A stretch of DNA of 64,000 nt. Source: Mixta tenebrionis. GTDB lineage: Bacteria > Pseudomonadota > Gammaproteobacteria > Enterobacterales > Enterobacteriaceae. The position numbers and the translations under genes were made by a program. Numbering within the stretch: the first letter of the stretch is position 1; the number at the start of each line of letters is the position of its first letter. The notes beneath the pieces are model-generated. The model saw only the letters and a list, made by a program, of their open reading frames with translations, made no database searches and was not told the origin of the DNA. Of this stretch, positions 38,992 to 49,118 are shown one piece after another. The stretch covers positions 204,771-268,770 of the forward strand of contig NZ_VHQI01000004.1 of NCBI RefSeq assembly GCF_006517625.1, written 5' to 3'.

Positions 38992-40080
38992 TTGGGCGCT
39001 TATCTTATTCGTCGTTTGCTGCTGATTATTCCCACGCTGTGGGCAATTATTACGCTGAATTTTTTTATTGTGCAGATCGCGCCGGGCGGCCCGGTAGAGC
39101 AGGCGCTCGCTAACATACAGTTCGGACAGAGCAGCGCATTGCCCGGCGGCAGCGACGCCGCCGTCGGCAACCGCGTCGCGCTGAACAGCTCGCCCGGCGA
39201 TAATCAGTATCGCGGCTCGCGCGGGCTCGATCCGGAAGTGGTGGCGGAAATCACCAAACGCTACGGCTTTGATAAGCCGCTGCACGAGCGTTACTTTAAC
39301 CTGCTGTGGAACTATATCCGCTTCGATTTCGGCGACAGCCTGTTTCGCAGCGCCTCGGTGGTGCAGTTGATTAAAGAGAGCCTGCCGGTTTCCGCCTCGC
39401 TCGGCCTGTGGAGCACGCTGATTATCTATCTGGTATCGATACCGCTGGGTATCAAAAAGGCGGTGCGCAACGGCAGCGCTTTTGATATCTGGAGCAGCGC
39501 CCTGATCATTATTGGCTACGCCATACCCGCGTTTCTGTTCGCCATTATGCTGATCGTCCTTTTTGCCGGCGGCAGCTATTTCGACTGGTTTCCGCTGCGC
39601 GGCCTTACCTCGCCGCAGTTCGACGCGCTGCCGTGGTATGCGCAAATCGGCGACTACTTCTGGCATATCGCCCTGCCGGTGCTGGCGACGGTGATTAGCG
39701 GCTTCGCCACCCTGACGATGCTGACGAAAAACGCCTTTCTTGATGAAATTCGCAAACAGTATGTGGTTACCGCGCGCGCCAAGGGGCTGGATGAGAACAA
39801 AGTTCTCTACCGTCACGTATTCCGCAACGCCATGCTGCTGGTGATTGCCGGCTTTCCTGCCGCCTTTATCAGCATGTTTTTTACCGGTTCGTTGCTAATT
39901 GAGGTAATGTTTTCCCTTAACGGCCTCGGCCTGCTTGGCTATGAGGCCACCATTCAGCGTGATTATCCGGTGATGTTCGGCACGCTGTATATCTTTACGC
40001 TGATCGGCCTGCTGCTCAATATCCTGAGCGATATGACCTATACGCTGGTCGATCCCCGCATCGATTTCGAGGGACGCTGA
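38992..40080 (+). CDS. yejB: Peptide ABC importer permease YejB
   Basis: 362 residues with six membrane segments. I place the start at a TTG (38992), which gives [17 protein letters not shown] as in E. coli YejB and has AAGGAG five bases upstream, overlapping the yejA stop. A GTG at 38986 is inside that ribosome site. The DppB-type permease loop is present ([29 protein letters not shown]). A large periplasmic loop follows the first helix. It ends with a one-base overlap with yejE. Confidence 0.93.
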   Translation: MGAYLIRRLLLIIPTLWAIITLNFFIVQIAPGGPVEQALANIQFGQSSALPGGSDAAVGNRVALNSSPGDNQYRGSRGLDPEVVAEITKRYGFDKPLHERYFNLLWNYIRFDFGDSLFRSASVVQLIKESLPVSASLGLWSTLIIYLVSIPLGIKKAVRNGSAFDIWSSALIIIGYAIPAFLFAIMLIVLFAGGSYFDWFPLRGLTSPQFDALPWYAQIGDYFWHIALPVLATVISGFATLTMLTKNAFLDEIRKQYVVTARAKGLDENKVLYRHVFRNAMLLVIAGFPAAFISMFFTGSLLIEVMFSLNGLGLLGYEATIQRDYPVMFGTLYIFTLIGLLLNILSDMTYTLVDPRIDFEGR

Positions 40081-41105
40081 TGAGCCGTTTAAATCCGGTT
40101 AACCAGGCGCGCTGGCAACGCTTCAGAGAGAACCGTCGCGGCTACTGGTCGCTGTGGCTGTTTATGCTGATTGCGCTTCTCTGCCTGGGCGCAGAACTGC
40201 TGGCGAACGAAAAGCCGCTGCTGGTGCACTATCAGGATCGCTGGTACGCCCCGCTGCTGTTTGACTACACCGAAAGCGATTTCGGCGGCCCTTTCGCCAC
40301 CCTCGCGGACTATCAGGACCCGTGGCTAAAGCAGCGTCTGGCGCAGAATGGCTGGGCGCTGTGGGCGCCGATTCGCTTTAGCGACAGCACGATCAATTTC
40401 GCCACTGCGGTGCCGTTCCCTTCTCCGCCCTCGGCGCAAAACTGGCTCGGCACCGATGCCAACGGCGGCGACGTGCTGGCGCGCATCCTGTACGGCACGC
40501 GCATTTCCCTGCTGTTCGGCTTTATGCTGACGCTGATCGCCAGCGTGATTGGCGTGACGGTCGGCGCCGTGCAGGGTTATTTTGGCGGCAGGGTCGATCT
40601 GCTGGGTCAGCGGCTTATTGAAATCTGGTCGGGAATGCCGACGCTGTTTTTAATTATTATGCTCTCCAGCGTTATTCAGCCCGGTTTCTGGTGGCTGCTG
40701 GCGATTACCGTCGCCTTCGGCTGGATGAGCCTGGTAGGCGTGGTGCGCGCCGAATTCCTGCGCACGCGCAACTTTGACTATATTCGCGCGGCGATGGCGC
40801 TTGGCGTCAGCGACAGCCGCATTATGCTGCGGCATATGCTGCCTAACGCGATGGTGGCGACGCTGACCTGGCTGCCCTTTATCCTCTGCGGTTCGATCAC
40901 TACGCTGACCTCGCTCGACTTCCTCGGCTTTGGCCTGCCGCTGGGTTCGCCTTCGCTGGGCGAGCTGCTGCTGCAGGGGAAAAATAACCTGCAGGCGCCG
41001 TGGCTCGGCCTGGCGGGCTTTTTCACCCTGGCGATACTGCTGTCGCTGCTGATTTTTATCGGCGAGGCGGTGCGCGACGCGTTCGATCCCGCGAAGGTAT
41101 CATGA
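40080..41105 (+). CDS. yejE: Peptide ABC importer permease YejE
   Basis: 341 residues, as in E. coli, DppC type with six membrane segments. The start shares an A with the yejB TGA. The N-terminal NPVNQARWQRFRENRRGYWSLWLF, NWLGTDANGGDVLARILYGTR and the permease loop GVVRAEFLRTRNFDYIRAAMALGVSD are family-typical. It pairs with YejB as the transmembrane channel. Confidence 0.95.
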   Translation: MSRLNPVNQARWQRFRENRRGYWSLWLFMLIALLCLGAELLANEKPLLVHYQDRWYAPLLFDYTESDFGGPFATLADYQDPWLKQRLAQNGWALWAPIRFSDSTINFATAVPFPSPPSAQNWLGTDANGGDVLARILYGTRISLLFGFMLTLIASVIGVTVGAVQGYFGGRVDLLGQRLIEIWSGMPTLFLIIMLSSVIQPGFWWLLAITVAFGWMSLVGVVRAEFLRTRNFDYIRAAMALGVSDSRIMLRHMLPNAMVATLTWLPFILCGSITTLTSLDFLGFGLPLGSPSLGELLLQGKNNLQAPWLGLAGFFTLAILLSLLIFIGEAVRDAFDPAKVS

Positions 41106-41106
41106 T

Positions 41107-42702
41107 ATGACCTCTCCCCTGCTTAGTATTAATCATCTCAGCATCGCTTTTCGCCGCGGCAGCGCCGAGCGTCTGGTAGTGGATGATATCTCCCTCGCCG
41201 TGGAGGCGGGCGAAACCCTGGCGCTGGTGGGCGAATCCGGCTCCGGCAAAAGTATCACCGCGCTGTCGGTAATGCGCCTGCTGCCCTCGCCGCCGGCGCT
41301 CTGGCCGCAGGGCGAAATTCTGTTCGCCGGCAAAGATATTTTGCGCGCCGATGAGCGCACGCTACAGCAGCTGCGCGGCAACCGCATGGCGATGATCTTC
41401 CAGGAGCCGATGGTCTCGCTGAACCCGCTGCATACGCTGGAGAAACAGCTGTATGAAGTGCTGTCGCTGCATCGCGGCATGCGGCGCGAGGCGGCGCGCG
41501 CGGAGATGCTGAGCTGTCTCGATCGGGTAGGCATTCGCAACGCCCGCGCCCGTCTGGCCGATTACCCGCACCAGCTCTCCGGCGGCGAGCGCCAGCGCGT
41601 GATGATCGCCATGGCGCTGCTGACCCAGCCGGAGCTGCTGATTGCCGATGAGCCAACCACGGCGCTGGATGTTACCGTACAGGCGCAGATCCTGACGCTG
41701 CTGAAAGAGCTGAAGCAGGAGCTGAACATGGGGCTGCTGTTTATCACTCACAACTTCAATATCGTGCGCCAGCTGGCGGACAGCGTCAGCGTTATGCAAA
41801 ACGGTAAAATCGTGGAACATAACCGCTGCGATCGGCTGTTTGCCGCGCCGCAGCATCCCTATACGCGTCAGCTGATAGACGCGGAGCCGGCGGGCCGCCC
41901 GGAACCGATCGACGCCAGCCTGCCTCCCCTGCTGGAAGTTAAGAATCTGCAGGTTTCCTTCGCGGTGAAGCGTGGGCTGCTCCGGCGCGTGACCCATCAG
42001 CATCACGCGGTGAAAGGGTTAAGTTTCAGCCTGCGCCCCGGCGAAAGCCTGGGTCTGGTGGGCGAATCCGGCTCCGGCAAAAGCACTACCGGGCTGGCGC
42101 TGCTGCGGCTGATCGCCTCGCAGGGCGAGATTCGCTTTGCCGGGCAGCCGCTGCAAAACCTGAGCCGCCGTCAGATGCTGCCCTGGCGCCCGCGCCTGCA
42201 GGTCGTGTTTCAGGATCCCAACTCCTCGCTGAATCCGCGCCTGAGCGTGTTGCAAATCATAGAGGAAGGGCTGCGCGTGCATCGCCCCGCGCTGACGGCG
42301 CAGCAGCGGGAAGAACAGGTGATAGAAGCGATGCAGGAGGTGGGGCTCGATCCCGCCACGCGCCATCGCTATCCCGCCGAGTTTTCCGGCGGTCAGCGCC
42401 AGCGTATCGCCATTGCGCGCGCGCTGATCCTGCAGCCGCAGCTGGTTATTCTGGACGAGCCGACCTCGTCGCTCGATCGCTCCGTACAAAAACAGATCCT
42501 TGAGCTACTGAAAAAACTGCAGCGGGAGCATCGCATCGCCTGGATCTTTATCAGTCACGATCTGCAGGTAGTGCGTGCGCTTTGTCATCAGGTGATAGTG
42601 CTGCGTCAGGGCGAGGTCATTGAACAGGGCGAATGCGCGCAGCTTTTCGCCACCCCGCAGCAGGCGTATACCCGACAGCTGATGGCGCAAAGCCTGGGTT
42701 GA
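41107..42702 (+). CDS. yejF: Peptide ABC importer ATPase YejF
   Basis: 531 residues (529 in E. coli) with two complete nucleotide-binding domains in one chain. Walker A GESGSGKS occurs near residues 41 and 319. Signatures are LSGGERQRV and FSGGQRQRI, and the Walker B motifs are [12 protein letters not shown] and [12 protein letters not shown]. It starts one base after the yejE stop and energises YejABE. Confidence 0.95.
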   Translation: MTSPLLSINHLSIAFRRGSAERLVVDDISLAVEAGETLALVGESGSGKSITALSVMRLLPSPPALWPQGEILFAGKDILRADERTLQQLRGNRMAMIFQEPMVSLNPLHTLEKQLYEVLSLHRGMRREAARAEMLSCLDRVGIRNARARLADYPHQLSGGERQRVMIAMALLTQPELLIADEPTTALDVTVQAQILTLLKELKQELNMGLLFITHNFNIVRQLADSVSVMQNGKIVEHNRCDRLFAAPQHPYTRQLIDAEPAGRPEPIDASLPPLLEVKNLQVSFAVKRGLLRRVTHQHHAVKGLSFSLRPGESLGLVGESGSGKSTTGLALLRLIASQGEIRFAGQPLQNLSRRQMLPWRPRLQVVFQDPNSSLNPRLSVLQIIEEGLRVHRPALTAQQREEQVIEAMQEVGLDPATRHRYPAEFSGGQRQRIAIARALILQPQLVILDEPTSSLDRSVQKQILELLKKLQREHRIAWIFISHDLQVVRALCHQVIVLRQGEVIEQGECAQLFATPQQAYTRQLMAQSLG

Positions 42703-42719
42703 TGCGCGCGTCGGGGCGA

Positions 42720-43061
42720 TCAGACCGGCTGAGCAATAAAGGTTTCAGCGATGGCGACGCCCTGATTCTTCAGCCGCACCGTGGCGGCGCTCTCATCGCT
42801 ACGCTGTACAAACAGGCAGGGTTCGCCCTGCCACTCCATTAACGTACACTCCACCTGAATTTCCGCCAGCAGCGCGCGCAGCTTCTGCATGATTTCCCAG
42901 GCATTTGCGCCGTCATGACTCAGCAAGCGCAGGCCGATCAGATCGTCCTCCGCCGCCAGCGTATTTAGCGTGTGCGCCTCAACCACGCCGCCAGCCAGGC
43001 CAGCGGCCCAGCGATAGCTTTGTGGTAAGCGGTGCACAACCGACATCGGTAAAGTGTTCAA
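42720..43061 (-). CDS. yejG: YejG family protein
   Basis: 113 residues from a TTG at 43061, which aligns exactly with the start of E. coli YejG (114 residues) and has GGGGA upstream; an ATG at 43088 would add nine residues. VVHRLPQSYRWAAGLAG, GANAWEIMQKL and EPCLFVQRSDESAATVRLKNQGVAIAE match. Function not established. Convergent with yejF, 17 bp apart. Confidence 0.85.
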   Translation of the reverse strand: MNTLPMSVVHRLPQSYRWAAGLAGGVVEAHTLNTLAAEDDLIGLRLLSHDGANAWEIMQKLRALLAEIQVECTLMEWQGEPCLFVQRSDESAATVRLKNQGVAIAETFIAQPV

Positions 43062-43316
43062 ATGCAATCCCCAGGGCATCTGATGCACAGCGGCCTGTCC
43101 GGCCCGTTTAACGTCGGGTAACAGCCGACCGGGCCGCGCAAAGCGCGCTGCGCGCGTTATCGTGATAAATTTTGAGAGTTATCTCTCATTTTGCTGCTAT
43201 ATGTACCGCGTTCAGCCAACAGGTACAACCATTTTTGCTTCATTTGCGCAACTTTCACGCGAGAATACTTTAACATATAAGCAACAAGTCACGATTTCGC
43301 CAGGGATATTTAGAGG

Positions 43317-44522
43317 TTAACCTGCGGCGGCGGGTTTACGCGCGCGGCTGGCATAGTAATAAAGCAGCAGCGAAAAGGTCGCGCAGAGCGCAATTGACCA
43401 GACCATCGGCCAGGCGCTGACGGAATCAGCCATCGACAGCAGCGCGCCGACAATCGCCCCTACGCCGAAGCGCAGCGTGCCCGCCAGCGAGGAGGCGGTG
43501 CCGGCAATATGCGGAAACTCATCGAGGATCACCGCCATCGCGTTAGAGGAAACCATTGCCACGCAGCCGATAAACAGCGCCACGCCAAACACCAGCGGCA
43601 GAAAGCCCAGATCCAGCGCGCTGACGATCAGCAGCCAGGCGCCCATCAAAAACTGAATCACCAGGCCAAAGCGAAACATCGCCAGCGGCCCGAAGCGACG
43701 CACGAAGCGGCTGTTCAATAGCGTCATAATAAACAGAAACACCACGTTAAGCGCAAAGTAGTAGCCAAAATGCTGCGGCGAAACGTGGTTGATCTCGATA
43801 TAGACGAAGGGACCGGCGTTCAGAAAGGAAAACAGGCCGGCAAAAGAGAAGCCGCTGGCCAGCATATAGCTGAAGGCGCGCTTATGACGAAACAGCGAGA
43901 GAAAGTTGCGTAGCGTAGTGCGCAGGTGAAAGCGCTGACGCCGCTCTTTCGGCAGGGTCTCCCTGATCTGCGTCGCCACCATCAGCGTTACCGCCAGCGC
44001 CGCCAGCGACAGGCTCCAGAAGATTGCGTGCCAGCTCCATAACACCAGCAGCCAGCCGCCGATGATCGGCGCCAGCAGCGGCGCTACGGTCGTCACCAGC
44101 ATCACGAAGGACATCATGCGCGAAAACTCCTCATTCGAGAAGGAATCACGCATTAGCGCATTGATCACCACACTGGCCGCCGCCGCCGACAGGCCGTGCA
44201 GAAAACGCATATTAATGAGCTGCTCAACGCTCTGCGACATGGCGCAGGCCGCCGCCGCCAGGGCGAAAATCAGCGTGCCGATGGTAATCACCGGCTTACG
44301 GCCAAAGCTGTCCGCCAGCGGACCGTAAAACAGCTGGCCCAGCGCAAAACCAAGAATATAGGCGCTGAGCGTCATCTGCACGCTGCCGGCGCTGACGCCG
44401 TACTCCCTGGCGATCTCCGGCATCGCCGGCAGATACATATCAATGGATAAGGGCATCAGCATCGCCAGCAGGCCCAGAATCACTACCAGTCCCGCCGCTG
44501 AATTTTTAACTTTTGTGACCAC
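43317..44522 (-). CDS. bcr: Bicyclomycin/multidrug efflux MFS transporter Bcr
   Basis: 401 residues with twelve membrane segments. [21 protein letters not shown], the DHA1 motif [29 protein letters not shown] and [20 protein letters not shown] match Bcr. It exports bicyclomycin, sulfonamides and in E. coli also cysteine. The start is a GTG at 44522, preceded by AGAGGG; the next codon is also a Val (GTC). Confidence 0.94.
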   Translation of the reverse strand: MVTKVKNSAAGLVVILGLLAMLMPLSIDMYLPAMPEIAREYGVSAGSVQMTLSAYILGFALGQLFYGPLADSFGRKPVITIGTLIFALAAAACAMSQSVEQLINMRFLHGLSAAAASVVINALMRDSFSNEEFSRMMSFVMLVTTVAPLLAPIIGGWLLVLWSWHAIFWSLSLAALAVTLMVATQIRETLPKERRQRFHLRTTLRNFLSLFRHKRAFSYMLASGFSFAGLFSFLNAGPFVYIEINHVSPQHFGYYFALNVVFLFIMTLLNSRFVRRFGPLAMFRFGLVIQFLMGAWLLIVSALDLGFLPLVFGVALFIGCVAMVSSNAMAVILDEFPHIAGTASSLAGTLRFGVGAIVGALLSMADSVSAWPMVWSIALCATFSLLLYYYASRARKPAAAG

Positions 44523-44563
44523 TTATTTTCCCTCTGCTGCGCAACAAGCTGAACCTTGCCGCA

Positions 44564-45268
44564 TTAACGCGGCACGCCGACGCTGGCGATCTCTTCTGCG
44601 GTCAGCGGACGGTATTCACCCGGCTCCAGCGCCGCATCCAGCGCGATAGCGCCGATACGCTCGCGATGCAGCGCGACAACGTGATTGCCCACCGCGGCAA
44701 ACATGCGCTTCACCTGATGGTAGCGCCCTTCGCTGATGGTCAGGCGCGCCTCGGTGTCGCTTAGCGCTTCCAGCACCGCTGGTTTGGTCGGCGCTTTTTC
44801 GCCGTGCAGCTGTACGCCCGCTGCGAAGATCTGCGCGGTATCCTCGCGCAGCGGCGATTCCAGCGTCACCAGATAGGTTTTTTCGCAATGGTGGCGCGGC
44901 GAGGTAATCCGGTGCGACCACTGTCCGTCGTCGGTCAGCAGCACCAGGCCCGTGGTATCAATATCGAGCCGTCCGGCGGCGTGCAGCTTCCAGGCGGTCG
45001 GCTCCTCAATAAACCAGAGGATGGTGGGATGATCGGGATCTTCGGTGGAACAGACATAGCCCTGCGGTTTATTCAGCATAAAGTAGCGCGGGCCGACCTG
45101 GAGCTGCAGCAGATTGCCGTCATATTCCACCTGGTGCTCCGGCTGCACTTTAAACGCGCCGTCGCGCACGATTTCGCCATCCACCGTGACGCGTTTCGCC
45201 CGCAATTCGCGCGCGGCAATAGCCCGGCTGACTTCCAGTTGTTGGGAAAGAAATTTATCGAGTCGCAT
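44564..45268 (-). CDS. rsuA: 16S rRNA pseudouridine(516) synthase RsuA
   Basis: 234 residues (231 in E. coli). An N-terminal S4 RNA-binding domain ([31 protein letters not shown]) is followed by the RsuA/RluB catalytic domain with [17 protein letters not shown] (catalytic Asp) and [19 protein letters not shown] take the ATG at 45268; the frame stays open to 45427, overlapping the divergent radD, without support. Confidence 0.95.
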   Translation of the reverse strand: MRLDKFLSQQLEVSRAIAARELRAKRVTVDGEIVRDGAFKVQPEHQVEYDGNLLQLQVGPRYFMLNKPQGYVCSTEDPDHPTILWFIEEPTAWKLHAAGRLDIDTTGLVLLTDDGQWSHRITSPRHHCEKTYLVTLESPLREDTAQIFAAGVQLHGEKAPTKPAVLEALSDTEARLTISEGRYHQVKRMFAAVGNHVVALHRERIGAIALDAALEPGEYRPLTAEEIASVGVPR

Positions 45269-45425
45269 TACTGATTTGATGCCTGTTGTCTGACCTGGAG
45301 AGATGCGCTCTGGCGCATGTGAAGCGCTCAGTATACCGGGAGTTGCCGGCAGCTGACAGAGTGAAATGCCGTCGCACCCGCTTTCATGGCATAATGGAAG
45401 CCGGTTTTCACAATACGTTATCGCC

Positions 45426-47180
45426 ATGTCTTTTACTCTGCGTCCCTATCAACAGGAAGCGGTTGCCGCCACGCTCAACCACTTTCGTCGTTCGCAACAG
45501 CCTGCGGTTATCGTGCTGCCTACCGGCGCCGGTAAAAGCCTGGTGATCGCCGAGCTGGCGCGCCTAGCGCGCGGGCGCGTGCTGGTGCTGGCGCATGTCA
45601 AAGAGCTGGTGGAGCAGAACCACGGCAAATATTGCGCGCTGGGGCTGGAAGCGGATATTTTCGCCGCCGGACTGGCGCGCAAAGAGAGCCGCAGCAAGGT
45701 AGTGTTCGGCAGCGTACAGTCGGTAGCGCGTAATCTGGCGCTGTTCAACAGCGCCTTTTCGCTGCTGATCGTCGATGAATGTCACCGCATCGGCGATGAT
45801 GAAAACAGCCAGTATCGACAAGTTCTGACGCATCTGCGTCAGCATAATCCTCAGCTGCGCCTGCTTGGCCTGACCGCCACGCCCTTTCGCCTGGGTAAAG
45901 GCTGGATCTACCGTTTTCACTATCATGGCATGGTGCGCGGCGACGAAGGCGCGCTGTTTCACGACTGTATCTACGAGCTGCCGCTGCGCTATATGATTAA
46001 GCACGGCTTTCTGGTTCCGCCGGAACGCCTCGATATGCCGGTGGTGCAGTATGATTTCAGTCGCCTGAGCGCGCAGCCCAACGGCCTGTTTTCCGAAGCC
46101 GATCTGAACCGCGAGCTGAAACAGCAGCGGCGTATTACCCCGCATATTATCAGCCAGATCGTCGAGTTCGCCGCCGATCGCAAAGGCGTGATGATCTTCG
46201 CCGCCACCGTCGAGCACGCCAAAGAGGTGCTGTCGCTGCTGCCGCAAGGCAAAGCGCTGGTCAGCGCTGAAACGCCCGGCCCGGAACGCGACGCGCTGAT
46301 TTCCGCTTTTAAGCAGCAGCAGATTAAATATCTGGTTAACGTGGCGGTATTAACCACCGGCTTTGATGCGCCGCATGTCGATCTGATCGCTATCCTGCGC
46401 CCTACCGAATCGGTCAGCCTTTATCAGCAGATCGTCGGACGCGGCCTGCGCCTGTGCCCAGGGAAAACCGACTGTTTGATCCTCGACTACGCCGGTAACC
46501 CGCACGATCTCTTTACGCCGGAAATCGGCGCGCCGAAGGGCAAAAGCGACAACGTGCCGGTACAGGTTTTCTGTCCGGCCTGCGGCTTCGCCAACACCTT
46601 TTGGGGTAAAACTACCGCCGACGGCGCCCTTATCGAGCACTTCGGCCGCCGCTGTCAGGGCGTGCTGGAGGATGATGACGGCCAGCGCGAGCAGTGTGAC
46701 TATCGCTTTCGTTTCAAAAGCTGCCCGCACTGCAATGCGGAAAATGATATCGCCGCCCGCCGCTGCCATGAGTGCGACGCGGTGCTGGTCGATCCGGACG
46801 ACATGCTGAAAGCGGCGCTTAAACTTAAGGATGCGCTGGTGCTGCGCTGCGGCGGCATGACGTTACAGGCGGGGCGCGATGAAAAAGGCGAGTGGCTGAA
46901 GGCCACCTATTACGATGAGGATGGCACCAGCGTCAGCGAACGCTTTCGCCTGCAAACGCCGGCGCAGCGCACCGCTTTTGAACAGCTGTTTATGCGCCCG
47001 CACCAGCGCGCGCCCGGCGTGCCGCTCGGCTGGCAAAGCGCCAGCGATATCGTGGCGCTTCAGCCGCTGTTGCGCCATCCCGACTTCGTCGTGGCGCGCG
47101 CGCGCGGACAATTCTGGCAGGTGCGCGAAAAAGTATTCGATTATCAGGGGCGCTATCGCCGCGCCAATGAACTGCGCTAG
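45426..47180 (+). CDS. radD: DNA repair helicase-like protein RadD (YejH)
   Basis: 584 residues (586 in E. coli). Superfamily-2 ATPase: Q/Walker A region LRPYQQEAV, then [10 protein letters not shown], Walker B VDECHR, LTATPFR, and the helicase motif [15 protein letters not shown]. The C-terminal part has a zinc-binding region CPACGF, then [13 protein letters not shown] and CHECD. RadD works with SSB and RecA in double-strand-break repair. The ATG at 45426 gives [12 protein letters not shown], as in E. coli. Confidence 0.95.
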   Translation: MSFTLRPYQQEAVAATLNHFRRSQQPAVIVLPTGAGKSLVIAELARLARGRVLVLAHVKELVEQNHGKYCALGLEADIFAAGLARKESRSKVVFGSVQSVARNLALFNSAFSLLIVDECHRIGDDENSQYRQVLTHLRQHNPQLRLLGLTATPFRLGKGWIYRFHYHGMVRGDEGALFHDCIYELPLRYMIKHGFLVPPERLDMPVVQYDFSRLSAQPNGLFSEADLNRELKQQRRITPHIISQIVEFAADRKGVMIFAATVEHAKEVLSLLPQGKALVSAETPGPERDALISAFKQQQIKYLVNVAVLTTGFDAPHVDLIAILRPTESVSLYQQIVGRGLRLCPGKTDCLILDYAGNPHDLFTPEIGAPKGKSDNVPVQVFCPACGFANTFWGKTTADGALIEHFGRRCQGVLEDDDGQREQCDYRFRFKSCPHCNAENDIAARRCHECDAVLVDPDDMLKAALKLKDALVLRCGGMTLQAGRDEKGEWLKATYYDEDGTSVSERFRLQTPAQRTAFEQLFMRPHQRAPGVPLGWQSASDIVALQPLLRHPDFVVARARGQFWQVREKVFDYQGRYRRANELR

Positions 47181-47201
47181 CGCGCCGGCGGCGCGTTCCG
47201 T

Positions 47202-47230
47202 TTGCGCCCGCCGGTAAAGATGGCTATAAT
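47202..47230 (+). promoter_or_regulatory. Sigma-70 promoter of rplY
   Basis: TTGCGC at 47202 and a perfect TATAAT at 47225-47230 are separated by 17 bp, about 90 bp before the rplY ATG. Confidence 0.7.
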
Positions 47231-47318
47231 GCCGCGCGCTTTTGTCTGACAAAAGCTGAACAATCCAGGCTGCTGCTGGGTCGCCTGTAGCAGCGTCATT
47301 TATTTAAAGAGAGTTACC

Positions 47319-47603
47319 ATGTTAACTATCAATGCAACTGAACGTAAAGAGCAGGGTAAGGGTGCGAGCCGCCGCCTGCGCGCAGCTAACAAATTCCCGG
47401 CTATCGTTTACGGTGGCAAGGAAGCAGCTGTTTCTATCGAACTGGATCACGACTCTGTGATGAACATGCAGGCTAAGCCTGGCTTCTACACTGAAGAACT
47501 GATTCTGAACATCGATGGCAAAGAAACCAAAGTGAAAGTACAGGCTGTACAGCGTCACCCGTTCAAGCCGAAACTGCATCACATCGACTTCGTTCGCGCT
47601 TAA
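47319..47603 (+). CDS. rplY: 50S ribosomal protein L25
   Basis: 94 residues, as in E. coli. It binds 5S r[43 protein letters not shown] and [21 protein letters not shown] are diagnostic; no CTC-type extension. AAAGAGAG precedes the ATG. The codon use is noticeably more biased (highly expressed gene), and a strong terminator follows. Confidence 0.98.
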   Translation: MLTINATERKEQGKGASRRLRAANKFPAIVYGGKEAAVSIELDHDSVMNMQAKPGFYTEELILNIDGKETKVKVQAVQRHPFKPKLHHIDFVRA

Positions 47604-47617
47604 TCGCAACGACGATG

Positions 47618-47646
47618 AAAAAACGCCGCTATCGCGGCGTTTTTTT
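47618..47646 (+). terminator. Rho-independent terminator after rplY
   Basis: A stem of AACGCCGC and GCGGCGTT with a TATC loop, flanked by A-run and T-run, so it may also serve the convergent yejK. Confidence 0.92.
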
Positions 47647-47683
47647 ATGTCTGCGCGCGGGCGGTTTTCCCGCGCGCCTGCGC

Positions 47684-48688
47684 TTAGCCGCCGCTGGTGC
47701 GGCGCTGCAGCTGATCGCGCAGATTAGGCGGCGTTCCCTTAATCGTCAGGGTATCCGTAGTGGGATCCCAGAAAATACGCTCGCCGAGCAGCATGGCGTC
47801 AAAGTTAATCGTCAGCCCGCCGCCGCTACCGGCAAATTTAGTTAACTGGCGCAGCGTGCTGCGATCCGCCGGAAAGCTCTCCTCCAGCTCGTAGCCCTGT
47901 TCCTGGGTAAATTCGCGGAAATTTTTCTCGCCCAGCGGCGGCAGCTCTTTCGCCAAATCGTCAATAGCGATCTCTTCACCCGCCTGCAGCTGCTCGTTAC
48001 AGTAGCTGTAGACCTGCTGACGATAGTTCTGACGCTCGGCCTTATCCAGGCTGGATTCGGCGCAATAATCATCCACCGCCTGCAGCAGACCGCGGTTTTG
48101 CGCTTTGGTATCCAGCCCAACGCTGGCGCCGAGGAAATCCATAAAGAAGTCGGCGACCTTACGCCCTACTCGTCCGCGTAAAAAGGTCAGATAGCGCGTC
48201 GATTCCGGACTGGTTTCCCATTCGGTTAAATCGATACGCGCGACAATATCGGCGTGGTTAATATCCAGATAGTGCACGCTGCTGATATCCAGCTGCTCAT
48301 TGACGCGCATACTGCTCTGGCTGTTCAGCACCGCCACCAGCAGATACTCCACCGCCAGGTAACGATAGTGGCAAAACAGCACCACGCCGCCTTCGGCAAA
48401 GGGATATTTCGCCAGCTCATCGCGCAGGCGTCCGGTGGCGGCGCGGCTGAAGGCCAGAAAATCCTGCTGGCCGTCGCGACACTCACGCAGCGTTTGCGCC
48501 AGCTCGCTGTCGTCGTTGAACAGACCGAACGCCTTGCTTTTGGCGCTGTAGACCCGATGCAGCTCCGCAACCAGTTCCGACACGGCCTGGGTGGTCGGCA
48601 ACAGGCTATCACGCAGAACCAGCTCCAGCGTCTGCTCGTCGCGTTTGATCAACTGATGCAGGGCAATCTGGTCGATATCCAGACTCAT
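47684..48688 (-). CDS. yejK: Nucleoid-associated protein YejK (NdpA)
   Basis: 334 residues (335 in E. coli). It matches the NdpA family throughout: [23 protein letters not shown] at the start, [18 protein letters not shown], and the C-terminal [23 protein letters not shown]. It is a nucleoid-bound protein of modest abundance with an uncertain role. The ATG at 48688 follows AAAGGAGAG; an ATG at 48724 would add twelve residues. Confidence 0.94.
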   Translation of the reverse strand: MSLDIDQIALHQLIKRDEQTLELVLRDSLLPTTQAVSELVAELHRVYSAKSKAFGLFNDDSELAQTLRECRDGQQDFLAFSRAATGRLRDELAKYPFAEGGVVLFCHYRYLAVEYLLVAVLNSQSSMRVNEQLDISSVHYLDINHADIVARIDLTEWETSPESTRYLTFLRGRVGRKVADFFMDFLGASVGLDTKAQNRGLLQAVDDYCAESSLDKAERQNYRQQVYSYCNEQLQAGEEIAIDDLAKELPPLGEKNFREFTQEQGYELEESFPADRSTLRQLTKFAGSGGGLTINFDAMLLGERIFWDPTTDTLTIKGTPPNLRDQLQRRTSGG

Positions 48689-48869
48689 GTTAGACTCTCC
48701 TTTTAGCTTCAGGCGCGTATTCAAACACCGTGCGCCGTTGCAATCAACCAGCGGATGCGCGATTGCCGGGCTCTGCCGAAGTTTAACGTCGCGCTAACGA
48801 TAAAATTGCAGAAAAAATGGCATGCTTACGGTAAGATACCGCCTTTTCAATACGTATTAGTTAAAGGTT

Positions 48870-49097
48870 ATGCCACAATCATCCCGTTACAGTGACGAAC
48901 GCGTGGAGCAGATCCTCGCGCAGCTGGTGCAGGTGCTGGAAGAAAACCATGCGCCGACCGATCTTTCCCTGATGGTGCTGGGAAATATGGTCACCAATTT
49001 AATCAATACCAGCGTGGCGCCGGCACAGCGTCGGGCGCTGGCCCGTTCCTTCGCTGATGCGCTTCAGGCCTCGGTACGCGAAGATAAAGCCCATTAA
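48870..49097 (+). CDS. yejL: UPF0352 protein YejL
   Basis: 75 residues, as in E. coli. [40 protein letters not shown] and [13 protein letters not shown] match. Small helical dimeric protein with no known function. It lies 21 bp before yejM and is probably cotranscribed with it. Confidence 0.93.
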   Translation: MPQSSRYSDERVEQILAQLVQVLEENHAPTDLSLMVLGNMVTNLINTSVAPAQRRALARSFADALQASVREDKAH

Positions 49098-49118
49098 TGT
49101 GATGATCTGACCGCAACT

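Noticed and set aside
38695..39816. 373-codon open frame on the minus strand
   Set aside because: Antisense to yejA and yejB, both well supported; no domain.
43173..43188. TGAGAG-TTAT-CTCTCA inverted repeat between yejG and bcr
   Set aside because: The stem is only 6 bp with two A/T pairs and the T-run is weak on both strands; not enough to call a terminator or operator.
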